From the NCBI GenBank assembly GCA_009746045.1, contig RPFO01000643.1:1145589-1209588 (forward strand): a DNA stretch of 64,000 nucleotides, read 5' to 3'. A program made the translations under genes and the position numbers. Under the pieces are notes generated by a model. The model did not search any database. It saw only the letters and a program-made list of their open reading frames with translations, and was not told the DNA's origin. Of this stretch, positions 1 to 8,770 are shown in pieces. Position 1 is the first letter of the stretch, and the number at the start of each line of letters is the position of its first letter. This DNA comes from Mesostigma viride (lineage: Eukaryota > Streptophyta > Mesostigmatophyceae > Mesostigmatales > Mesostigmataceae).

Positions 1-243
1 TAACTCGTCAACGTCAAAGTCGACATCAGACCAGCTAGGTTCGGTTGGGCGGCTGCGTTTGGGCTCGGGCGAGGCTGAAGGCGAGGCAGGAAGCCCGGGA
101 GGGGGCTGGGCGACCACCAGTGCGCGACTAGTGTCACCGCTGCCTGCCGGACCTGAGGGCGAGGCTGCAGCCGGAGCTGCAGACGTATTTTCATTGCCGA
201 GCGCAGCCGTCAGGCTGCGTTGCGTCGATAAGCGTTTGCTCAT
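1..243 (-). pseudogene. LINE ORF1-like gene, N-terminal part (runs off the window)
   Basis: Reading from the ATG complement at 241-243 toward base 1 gives an open frame beginning MSKRLSTQRSLTAALG, followed by a Pro/Ala/Ser-rich stretch with the segment PPPGLPASPSASPEPKRSR and an acidic end (DVDFDVDEL). The same layout, basic start then GLP..SPSASPEPKK, is seen in the ORF1 copies at 23776-25495 and 45936-48005, so this is the N-terminus of that family. Bases 244 to about 390 upstream match the region upstream of the 47.9-kb copy (both contain AGCTCCGCCGTCAGCCAT) and look like its 5' UTR. The rest lies outside the window. Host function is not expected. Confidence 0.6.
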
Positions 244-390
244 CGTATATTGCGTAATAGCGTCGGAAAAATATATCAGCATGTGCGTCTTAGAAAGACG
301 AAGCGATTGTGATATTCTCGACTAAATTCGGTGCTCAAACGTGAAAGTTATGAGCTCCGCCGTCAGCCATGGCTACCTCGTGGCTCGTGG

Positions 391-660
391 CTGGCACTTC
401 ATATGGTTGGGCCGGGCATGATTAACTTACTTACTTACTTATTAATTAATTTATTAATTAATCCCCTCCATGCACTCGATTGTACTGAGGACTTAAGCTC
501 ACGTATCGCTGTCACGTGTCAATTAATTATGGACCTTGTGCCACAGACCGCATTTCATGATATCCATAGATCATTATCAGCAGCATCAGGCCACGAGCCA
601 CGAGACTAATTAATTAATCGCAGTATAACGTGTCTATCAATTAATGAATTAATCAACAGC
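391..660. other. AT-rich retroelement 3'-tail debris, no gene
   Basis: This stretch holds ACTT and TTAA tail repeats (around 421-470 and 610-655) like those that end the LINE and ORF1 elements elsewhere in the window, plus a CACGTATCGCTGTCACGTG hairpin (about 500-518) resembling the CACGTGAC/GTCACGTG stem near the 3' ends of the 5.8-kb and 45.9-kb elements. I see no coding region. Confidence 0.4.
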
Positions 661-672
661 AATTCAGTATGC

Positions 673-876
673 ATGGTGCCTATACGTGACGGGCTCACCC
701 CCAGGCAGCCTCCTGGTTTGTCTGTAATATGGAGGCAGATGGTGCGCAAGGATAGATGGCAAGTAGTGATGAAGGAGACCACCCCGGCCAAGCCTGTGGG
801 GGCTCCGCGTGTGACCAAGTATGGCATTCATAGCGATTCGGGCCGCGGTGCCCACACCCCTGTAACTAGGACCTAG
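673..876 (+). pseudogene. LINE ORF2 C-terminal fragment
   Basis: The frame contains PPGLSVIWRQMVRKDRWQVV, which lines up with the extreme C-terminus of the LINE reverse transcriptase at 11.6-15.1 kb (GLLGLSVLRARMIDKEKWAA). Only the last tens of residues are present, without endonuclease or RT motifs, so this is a 5'-truncated retroelement relic. Confidence 0.5.
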
Positions 877-1035
877 ATAGCTTATACCATCCATAATTCC
901 ATCCCATGTTCCCCTCCCACTGCATGAGGACTTATGCTCACGTGAGTGATGCAGTCACGTGTCTATAAATGGTGCCTATACTGAAAGTACTGGTTGGCCT
1001 GGCCTTGCACGGTGCAGGCATGCCCGGCCTGCACC

Positions 1036-1330
1036 GTGCAGGGGTATAGGGACGCCAAGTCCTGCATGCTAGTAGGGCACTTAGCTCGCACCAACCAGGA
1101 AGACGCGGGGGCAGAAGATTGTCAAGGCTCACACGCCAGCCCCTGTGGGCAAGCCACCTCCCCCCAAGAGGAGGAGGCATTTTGATGAGTAGTGTAGTTA
1201 GCATTTTCTAGACTCGATAGCTTAGAGTTAGGTTAGCTCGATAACGCGGCTTCCTCCACTCCACCCATCCACTAAGGAATATGTGCTACATGATCTCCCA
1301 ACGGAGGCATGTTATAACTTAATTTCATTT
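1036..1330 (+). pseudogene. LINE ORF2 C-terminal fragment and 3' UTR
   Basis: A short frame with VGHLARTNQEDA matches the GHLART motif near the end of the LINE ORF2 (FAGHLARTDQ at 14.5 kb). It stops at about 1185. The following 145 bases match, in reverse complement, the 3' UTR of the minus-strand LINE at 18.06-18.26 kb, including the end motif CTCCCAACGGAGGCATGTTATAACTT. This identifies a 5'-truncated insertion of that LINE family. Confidence 0.55.
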
Positions 1331-1344
1331 TTAAACCAGGTAGA

Positions 1345-1766
1345 CACCTCACGTGGCCCCCCCGCGGGGCTGCGCCCAGCTCAGCCTGGCTGGCACCTCC
1401 TTACGTGGGCCAGGCCCAGCAATGCTCGCCGCCGCAAGGCCCGCACCTTCAAAGAACAGCTAGTCGAGGACATGGGGGGGCTAGGCCTCTCCGTGATTTG
1501 GAACAAGATGATGGACAAGGCCAAGTGGGCCCAGGTCGTAGAGGACAACGAACCCCCTCCCGTGGGGAAGCGCCCGCGTTTGCAAACACGGGGGAAGCAC
1601 GCCAGACAGGTCCCCTAGGGTAGAGAGCTTAGACTATAGAGTTGGCTTGATGTTGTAGATAGATTAGACTGGTAGGATTGTTTGCATCCATCCATCCATC
1701 GGGGTTAATGCTCCGTGACTCCCCAACGGCCAACGGGCCGCACGAGTCTCATTAATTAATTAATTA
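1345..1766 (+). pseudogene. LINE ORF2 C-terminal fragment with 3' UTR and TTAA tail
   Basis: The frame ending at 1618 reads HLLTWARPSNARRRKART then LVEDMGGLGLSVIWNKMMDKAKW, the same C-terminal block as in the LINE ORF2 at 14.57-14.76 kb (HLLLWQ, LLEDAGLLGLSVLRARMIDKEKW). The 3' UTR ends in the shared CTCCCCAACGG hairpin motif (1719-1729) and a TTAA-repeat tail (1751-1766). Truncated retroelement copy. Confidence 0.55.
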
Positions 1767-1787
1767 AGTCCTGCATCAGTGTCAACG

Positions 1788-4397
1788 CAGCCACAATTCC
1801 GTTCCATCCTCACGGAAGCCTTCCAGCAGCACGTGACCCCCCTTGCCGCAGATGTGGCGGCAATGGGCGGCACGCTGGCTACTGAGCTCCCTCACATTTC
1901 CACCACCGTCACCTCCACCTCCACCCTCCTCGCCTCCACCTCCACTGCCACCTCCACCTCCACCGCCGACATCACAGCCCAGCTCCTCGACATCGACCAG
2001 CGTCTTAAGAACAATGCCATCGCTATCGAGGTCCTGCAGAACACCGCAGGCCTCACCGCCCAGGCAGTGAAGGACATTGCCGCCAAGCCAGCCCCGGCTG
2101 GCCTGGCCGGCGATGCTCCTCCCATCACCACCTGGGCGGACATGCTTAAGCAACACACCACCTCCACCACCTCCGCCGTCGCAGCCCAGCTTCAACGGCA
2201 GACGCTTGACCTCCGCGAGGAGGCCGAGCTCGCCAAGCGCAGCCTCAACGTCATTGTCAAGAATCTCAAGATGGAGGAAGGTGAGAATTCCGAGAAGCTT
2301 GCGCGTGCTTTTGAGAGAGAAATCCTTGATCGCATGGGCCTTACTGCATGGTGAGATCGAGCTGGCCGCCCACCGCCTTCCCCGCGCGCGGGGTAAGGCA
2401 GGGCCGCCCCCGCTCCTTCTCACCTTTAACCCTTAAATGGTGTCAACTGGAACCACCAGAACGGACTGAGTATGGGTATCTTAGTAAGTATGAGAGTATC
2501 TAGCCAAATAACATTTTCTGGCCCACCCTTGGAACCAAGGATGCTTTTATATCAAATAACTTTGGGGTCATGTCATTGGTCACATATCTATGCCCCACAG
2601 CTGCTATAAATAGCTCCCCCCCCAAGGGGGTACGGTGCAGATGGGGTTCAAGAGATATATAATGCAATATGGACCATTTCTCAAAATCTGATGACCCTGG
2701 CCCTTTGAGGGGAGTTAAAGATAATCACAGGCATGCCATAGATGCATTCACAACATGACATGCCATAGAACTGCACAGGCTAGCTAGCATACAGCCCAAA
2801 ATAGCTCAGACCGTTATAACGGGTGCAGTTATTTTGGGGTGTTTTGCTAGTACTACCGTATGGGCATTCAATTCCAACGTGGTACAAAATATCATAGATG
2901 GCCACACATGGATTCCCAAACACATTTCCAGCTTAAAAATCACAACAGCATGCTATACAACAAGTATAAAGCTTGTGCCAAGGCCCAAAACCCAGCGTAG
3001 AAGGGGTTCACAAGGAGCTACATTATCAATGCATCCAACACACTATAAAGCAATTCCAATGATTGGCAATGATAGAAAAAACAAAAGAACTAACCTGGTT
3101 ATGCTTCCATGCAAGCAGGCCCCGGCCATTCATGTTTCTTGCATGCACTATGGACGCACAAGCAGAAGGATAACTTGGGCCAGCAAACCAAGAAGCAATG
3201 CCTAGAGCTGGCCAGAAAACCACTTGTCTCGCTATGTCTGTGCAGGGAAAAGCATCCCGTTATCAAGCCCACCATGTTTTGAGACAATAACAAACGCTAC
3301 TTCACTGGTTTCGTTGAAGCCTCAGCTAATAGCAATCAAATCTGGTCCAAAATCTGCGTGACATAGTGGTATTCCCCAACCATCACAAGCGAACGCGTAC
3401 AAGCACTAAAGCAACAAAACGACAAGCAAAAACCATCGATTACATGTCTACAACTAGTTTATAAACGAAAGGACGACTTGGTACTGTAATGTATAAACGC
3501 TAACATGTTAATACGTACCAGGTCGAAACTGCAGATTACCTGCTGTGCGGGAGCCATCACTCCCACCTCACGGACACAGCCTCGAACCTTTCCTGGCCGT
3601 CATCGCTAATAAAACATGTCAAGAATAACGTAACAAGTTTATCCACGCGCAAATATATGGACGTTTGCTTCCGAACAACAGGTAGCATACGCACTGTCAC
3701 CGCCTGGCCGCTGACAGGATCTGCTGCACCGATTAGAACCTAGAGACATACTTGCGCACATCCAGACGCTTGACGGCCAGAGATATAACCTTTCTAACAA
3801 TCAAGGATAATGACTACAAATTTTGAGTTCGAAATTCCAAGCCATGCTCTCGTACCAGTCATTTGCCTGCACCGCCATAGCCGCGGACGTCAATTATTTC
3901 CACTCACGTCGGTCCCGTTTGACCATGGTACCCCCCCAACTTTGATTGAGTATATCTCCCTGGCCAGTTGTCCAAAGTACGGTCTGAATAGTGCCAGGCA
4001 TAGAGTACGTCTAGATCTATCGATCCCCCCAGGTTTGACCGTTAAATTATTTTTGGCGCGGCACCTGGTTCTGCCACAAACTCAGTCCGTTAGAGTGGTA
4101 GGACTTCAACTGGCGCCACGAAAACGGACTCAGTACCATTTAAGGGTTAAGACCCCGGCGGACAAGATTTCTTTTCTCAGACGCCGCAAGCGGCTCGAGA
4201 AGACTCTCTTCACCCTTGACGACGACTTGACCCTGGCGCAGCAACAACGGCGACGGGAGCTATGGCCGACCTACCTCCAGCTCCGGCAGACCAAGGCGGG
4301 GCAGCCGGTGTACTGGAAGGGGGCGGCCATCTACGTCGGCCACAAGCCCTGGCAGGCGACCCCCGCGGCCCCAGCGACTCCAGACGCCCCAGCTTAG
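1788..4397 (+). pseudogene. LINE ORF1-like protein, split by a TTAA transposon
   Basis: The first part (1788-2425; the +1 reading shift comes near 2350) begins inside ORF1 and encodes Thr/Ser-rich coiled-coil-like sequence, then LREEAELAKRSLNVIVKNL, the RNA-binding-like segment seen in all ORF1 copies here. After a frameshift it ends PPPLLLTF. The second part (4151-4397) continues TPADKISFLRRRKRLEKTLF then LDDDLTLAQQQRRRELWPTY and QPVYWKGAAIYVGHKPWQ to a stop. Removing 2430-4146 plus one TTAA copy joins the two parts in frame (LLTF-KTPADK), so the coding sequence predates that insertion. By analogy with L1 ORF1p it would be an RNA-binding, particle-forming protein; this is inference from layout. 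Confidence 0.65.
2430..4146. mobile_element. Non-autonomous TTAA-target DNA transposon (piggyBac/Kolobok-like)
   Basis: The insertion starts CCCTTAAATGGT and ends ACCATTTAAGGG, a perfect 12-bp terminal inverted repeat flanked by TTAA on both sides (2426-2429 and 4147-4150). A second inverted pair, ACGGACTGAGT, lies just inside both ends. CCC termini with TTAA duplication fit piggyBac best; Kolobok also uses TTAA. I find no transposase in its 1.7 kb, so it is non-autonomous. Confidence 0.65.
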
Positions 4398-4852
4398 GGG
4401 AATACAGCAGTAGTAGTGTAGACTAGATAGACCGTGGCCATGTACATGTAAGCCTCCTAGAGGCCCTATCCCAGCTAAGCCACGCGCTTTATTTAATCGT
4501 GTACATGTGTGCCTATGATTGAGCCACACTCCAGATGATGCCTAGCTTTATTTAGTTATGCTGTGCCCATGCAGGGAGTAGCTCTCTGCTGAGACGCCAT
4601 GCCCTAGCTTCTTTGTATAGCTATGCTGATCTTCCTCCCCATGACAGGCTCCCCCTTCGCTGGGCATAGCTTGAAGATCATGGGGATGCACGTGCCCTGG
4701 TGCACCTAGAGCAAGGGTCCTTTACATCCCCACCCTTGCAGGAAGTAGCTTAGGATGTATGATAGGCCATATGCCCCCTCTCAAGGGCTATGTGCTACAT
4801 ATACTCCCAACGGAGTTATGTTACAATTCAATTCAATTCAATCAGTGTCAAC

Positions 4853-5206
4853 AGGGCCGTGCACGGCTGCTAACAGCATTAAGTGAGACAACTAATTAGC
4901 ATTCTACCTGTGATCGCCTTTGACATCAACCCATACGGCTTCTGGAATCGAGGCCCAGGAGCCTTCATGGAAGACGTGTTTTTCGGCACGCACGCCTCGT
5001 TTGTAGCCCTGTGCTCGCACCTCATCTCCCACAACTGCGGCCGCTGGCCAAATGGCCTGCCCTGCAACCCCGCCGAAGATCTCCGGCTCATTCTCCGCTC
5101 GAATCGCCCCCGGCTCCAGCGCTTCGCCCTCTGCTCCCTCCTCGGGCGTTCCGCCGCCGAGATCTGGGCTCCCCCTCCAACCGTCCCGACCGAAGCCGTC
5201 GTCCGC
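4853..5206. other. Unassigned stretch between two ORF1 elements
   Basis: A plus-strand frame from 4883 to 5215 (110 codons) is open, but its translation has no domain I recognise and overlapping frames on the minus strand are equally open. Its product, if any, is unknown. Just downstream, a 26-bp sequence (CTTTAAGTTAAGGAAGC...) is tandemly duplicated at about 5210-5261. Confidence 0.25.
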
Positions 5207-5816
5207 ACCCTTTAAGTTAAGGAAGCTTTCGAGCACCCTTTAAGTTAAGGAAGCTTTCGAGCAGCACGTGACCCCCCTTGCCACAGATGAGGCGGCAATG
5301 GGCGGCACGCTGGCTGCTAAGCTCCCTCACATTTCCACCACCGTCACCTCCACCTCCACCCTGCTCACCTCCACCTCCACTGCCACCTCCACCTCCACCG
5401 CCGCCCTCAAGGCCCAGCTCCTCGACATGCAAGGGTACACCGCCATCGCCATCGAGTGCGCATGCAGAACACCGCAGGCATCACCGCCCGGGTGGTGAAG
5501 GACATTGCCGCCAAGCCAGCCCCCGCTGGCCCAGGCGGTGACGCCCCTCCCACCCAGACCTGGGCGGACCTGCTCAAGCACCACGCCACCTCCACCACCT
5601 CCACCACCTCCACCACCTCCACCATCGCGGCACAGCTTAAGCAACAAGCCCTCGACAGTTATTATAAATAGTGACGGAACCTTTGCCCAAGTGGCAGAAA
5701 GGTTCCGTCACTATTTATAATAACTAAAACGTCGTAGTGTGGGGGTCGATATCTATCATACCGCTGATGCCTACTGCAGTACCGAATCTCGCCTTAACGA
5801 TATTCCAACCGGGCAT

Positions 5817-7179
5817 TAATTAATTAATTAATAAGCACGTGACTGCGTCACGTGGGTGCCAATACAGAGTAAAGGAACCTTCAACCCTATATACACAGTG
5901 AGAAGGAGGGAGGGCGCCCTAGCTTCTCTCACTGCCGCAGGTGGGCAGGCCACAGAGCGCTCTCTCCACGGCATGGTGCCGGGGCGCAACACTGTGGGTG
6001 CAATACAACCAGTGCAATACCATAGGTAGGCTGACGCATAGCTTATGCTACAAATGTGAGGTGGGCTCAAGACGTCGGCTAATTAAGGCGCAAGCTGATG
6101 GCCACAAGGTGCCAGAGCTAATTGAAGGTACTATAACGCTGTGCGCTAATATCGTTTCAAGTGCTGTAATGCCTAAGCTATCCCATCATCGATTGCCCCC
6201 ATCTAGACAACTAGCTGGAGTGCTCTATCCCGGGGAAGCCCGGGGGGGCTTCCACAGTTTCTTGTTGACGTAGAGGTCCCCGCCCCGCCAGTACACTTGG
6301 GGCTTCTCGGGGTTGGTCTTGTGGCGGATGTAGTCGGGCCACTGATCGCGGCGTTGCTGCTGCTGGGCTGGCGTCAGGTCGTCGTCAAGCGACCAGGAGG
6401 TGTCCACCAGCTTCTTGCGGCGAGAGAGGAACCGAACTCGGGCTGTGATGTCGCTGAAGGTGAGGACCACTGGAGGGGGCCCAGCCTTGGCCCGTGGATG
6501 GGGCAGGCGGTAGGCGCCCTGCAGTATCGCACCTGGCAGCTGCATGCGCGCCAAGAGCTGTTTCTTCAGCTCGTCGAGAAGAGAGTCTGGGGTCTCCTCC
6601 GGCAGCATGTCGAAGCGCCTGAGGATGACCCGGCAGCGGCGACGGTCGCGGTCAGCGGCCTCGCGGCGCGTGTCTTCCAGCTCCTGGAGCTTGGTGGTGA
6701 TGGCGGTCGTGGTAGAGGATGCCTGGCTCTTGAGCAGGTCCGCCCAGGAGGCGCGAGTCGAGGGGTCATCACTAGCCCTACCAGCAGGTTGGGCGGCGAT
6801 GGTGGCCGTTCGCTCGGCGATCTCGGGGACCTGCGTGGCCAGGGCGTCTACCTTGGCGGCAACTGCCTCAAGTTTCACGGTGCCTTGGCCGACTCGGCCT
6901 TCCACCTGGTTAAGGCGGGTGGTCACAGTGGCTGTGGCCTCGGAAACTTTGGTGGCAATGTGCTCTTGCGTAGCAGTAAACTGAGGCTGGAGCTTAAGGG
7001 CGACTCTGGCTTCAATGTTGTTGACCTTGGCCGAGAGAGTGTTGAGTGGGCCGTCAGGCGCGTTCAGGGCGGCGAGCTGCTCAGCCATCGGCGCCAGCTG
7101 CTCCGCCACTGCAGCTCGGATGGAGTCCGTGCTGGGGGAGGTGCTGCTCTGCGGGGATGCTGCAGCTGCTGTGGCTGTG
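5817..7179 (-). mobile_element. ORF1-only retroelement inserted in the foldback element
   Basis: The 12-bp direct repeat CCAACCGGGCAT at 5805-5816 and 7180-7191 is its target-site duplication. Read on the minus strand it contains a long ORF1, then a 3' UTR of about 390 bases, a CACGTGAC/GTCACGTG hairpin (about 5836-5854) and a TTAA-repeat tail (about 5817-5832). It is nearly identical to 45936-47350, so this family has moved recently. No ORF2 is present. Confidence 0.72.
6225..7179 (-). CDS. LINE ORF1-like protein, longest uninterrupted copy
   Basis: This is the best preserved ORF1 in the window. The open frame runs to an ATG at 7232, but the first 18 or so codons come from flanking foldback DNA, so the true N-terminus is truncated. 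Rough order: Ala/Thr/Ser-rich segment with heptad-like spacing and a probable coiled coil (AEQLAPMAEQLAALN to about residue 165), an RRM-like block (RRRCRVILRRFDMLPEETPD, then LLDELKKQLLARMQL), then a C-terminal block PPPVVLTFSDITARVRFLSR, LDDDLTPAQQQQRRDQWPDY and QVYWRGGDLYVNKKLWKPP. This layout resembles L1 ORF1p (coiled coil, RRM, C-terminal domain), an RNA-binding chaperone of retrotransposition. The family assignment rests on layout, not on a search. No reverse transcriptase accompanies it. Confidence 0.6.
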
Positions 7180-8659
7180 CCAACCGGGCATATTTTCCCT
7201 TCTGGCACTTTCGTTTGGCCTTCTGGTATCAATCCTTCCGGTATTCGGAAATACCCGTGTCACCACAGGGATTCGAACCCCCAACTTACTAGGTCTTAGT
7301 TATTATAAATAGTGACGGAACCTTTTTGCCACTTGGCAATTAGGCCCGTCACTATTTCTCCGGCGAAAACCACTCGCCGGTATCTATTGCGCGTTAAGTT
7401 CACGTGAACTTAACGCGCAATAGATACCGGCGAGTGGTTTTCGCCGGAGAAATAGTGACGGGCCTAATTGCCAAGTGGCAAAAAGGTTCCGTCACTATTT
7501 ATAATAACTAAGACCTAGTAAGTTGGGGGTTCGAATCCCTAGCTGTGGTGACACGGGTATTTCCGAATACCGGAAGGATTGATACCAGAAGGCCAAACGA
7601 AAGTGCCAGAAGGGAGAATATGCCCGGTTGGAATATCGTTAAGGCGAGATTCGGTACTGCAGTCGGCATCTGCGGTATGATAGATATCGACCCCCACACT
7701 ACGACGTTTTAGTTATTATAAACAGTGACGGAACCTTTTTGCCACTTGGCAATTAGGCCCGTCACTATTTATCCGGCGAAAACCACTCGCCGGTATCAAT
7801 TCCGCGTGTAGTTCACGTGAACTTAACGCGGAATAGATACCGGCGAGTGGTTTTCGCCGGATAAATAGTGACGGGCCTGATTGCCCAAGTGGCGAAAAGG
7901 TTCCGTCACTATTTATAATAACTTCGACCTCCGCGAGGAGGCCGACCGCACCCAGCGCAGCCACAATGTCATCGTCAAGCACTTCGACCAGCCTGCAGAT
8001 GAGACCTCGGCGACTCTTCTCACGGCATTAAAGCGCGACATTCTTGCCCCCATGCACATCACTGGTGCCGGAGCTGCGGATGTCGGCTGCCTGCCTTCCC
8101 CGCGCGGCTGGCCCGGCTCCCCTGCTCCTCACCTTTAAGTAGATGGCGGACAAGTTGTTGTTTCTTAAAAACCGCAAGAAGCTCTCGAGGACTCACTTCA
8201 CGCTGGACGATGACTTGACCCTGGCCCAGCAACAGCGGCGACGCGAGCTATGGCGGACCTACCTCCAGCTCCGGCAAAGCGCAGGGGGGAAACCGGTATA
8301 CTGGCGGGGGGACGTCATCCACGTCGACCACAAGCCCTGGCAAGCACCCCCAGTCTAGGGAATATAGCAGTAGTGTAGATTAGTAATGCCTACCACTCGG
8401 CCCCAGCGCATGTGCGCCCATAATCACAACCCATAATGGCCATGGATGACGCATTTAAGAGTTTAGCCACGCCCTGCCTATAATGGGACCCCCATGGATG
8501 ATGCATTAAGAATTAGCTCAGCCCTGCCTATACAGAGAATCACTCTCTGATGAGAAGCCATGCCCTAATTCTTGTATTCTGATCAGGCACTCCGCAAAGG
8601 TGAAAACCATTTGCGTTCAGTGCCGGGCCGCGGAAAACGCGGAAAAGAGTTATGTTCCT

Positions 8660-8767
8660 AATTAATTAATTAATTAATTAATTAATTAATTAATTAATTA
8701 ATTAATTAATTATGTTCCTAATTAATTAATAATTAATTAATTAATTAATTAATTAATTAATTAATTA
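8660..8767. repeat. (TTAA)n / (ATTA)n microsatellite tail
   Basis: About 100 bases of alternating TTAA/ATTA units, twice interrupted, at the 3' end of the ORF1 element above. Shorter versions end most ORF1 copies in the window, so this is an expanded retroelement tail. Confidence 0.85.
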
Positions 8768-8770
8768 CCC

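Larger units (their letters stand above)
1787..4841 (+). mobile_element. ORF1-only non-LTR retroelement (HAL1-like), 5'-truncated
   Basis: The element is bounded by an 11-bp direct repeat TCAGTGTCAAC at 1776-1786 and 4842-4852, the target-site duplication of a retroposon. It contains an ORF1-like gene (interrupted by a transposon at 2430-4146), then directly a 3' UTR of about 430 bases with the CTCCCAACGG motif (4804-4813) and a tail of repeated ATTCA. There is no ORF2 between ORF1 and the tail. Without the inner transposon the element is about 1.33 kb. Confidence 0.7.
5657..7923. mobile_element. Giant palindromic foldback element with cruciform ends
   Basis: Flanked by the 5-bp direct repeat TCGAC (5652-5656, 7924-7928), which splits an older ORF1. 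Both ends start AGTTATTATAAATAG. The order is hairpin A (5657-5725), arm X (5726-5816 continued at 7192-7297), hairpin B (7298-7509), arm X' (7510-7710, the inverse of X) and hairpin C (7711-7923). Within each hairpin is a nested stem GTGACGG/CCGTCAC around TTGCC..GGCAA. Arm X carries GGTTCGAATCC, identical to a tRNA B box. Without the later ORF1 insertion (5817-7179) the unit was about 0.89 kb and largely one palindrome. No transposase is encoded. The superfamily is not determined: a 5-bp duplication is known for Transib and for LTR elements, but neither fits clearly. Confidence 0.65.
5235..8767 (+). mobile_element. ORF1-only retroelement copy split by a foldback element
   Basis: The left part (about 5235-5656) and the right part (7924-8358) are the two halves of one ORF1 copy: the left encodes the Thr/Ser-rich coiled-coil part ending QQALD, the right resumes DLREEADRTQRSHNVIVKHF and, after a frameshift, RKKLSRTHFTLDDDLTLAQQ and KPVYWRGDVIHVDHKPWQ to the stop at 8358. 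The foldback element at 5657-7923 is inserted between them with a 5-bp target duplication TCGAC. Downstream are a 3' UTR of about 290 bases and a long TTAA-repeat tail (8660-8767). Confidence 0.6.

Noticed and set aside
1782-2423. Minus-strand Gly-rich frame of 213 codons
   Set aside because: It is the antisense of the Thr/Ser-codon-rich ORF1 segment (ACC/TCC repeats read as GGT/GGA); the plus-strand product is the one conserved in other copies.
3810-4397. A 195-codon frame as one gene
   Set aside because: It fuses the right end of the TTAA transposon (to 4146) with the C-terminus of ORF1; only the part from 4151 is coding history.
6297-7292. Long plus-strand frame of 331 codons opposite the ORF1 gene
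   Set aside because: It is antisense to the ORF1 protein at 6225-7179, whose minus-strand product is conserved across the other copies; the plus frame is not conserved at 46.4-47.4 kb.
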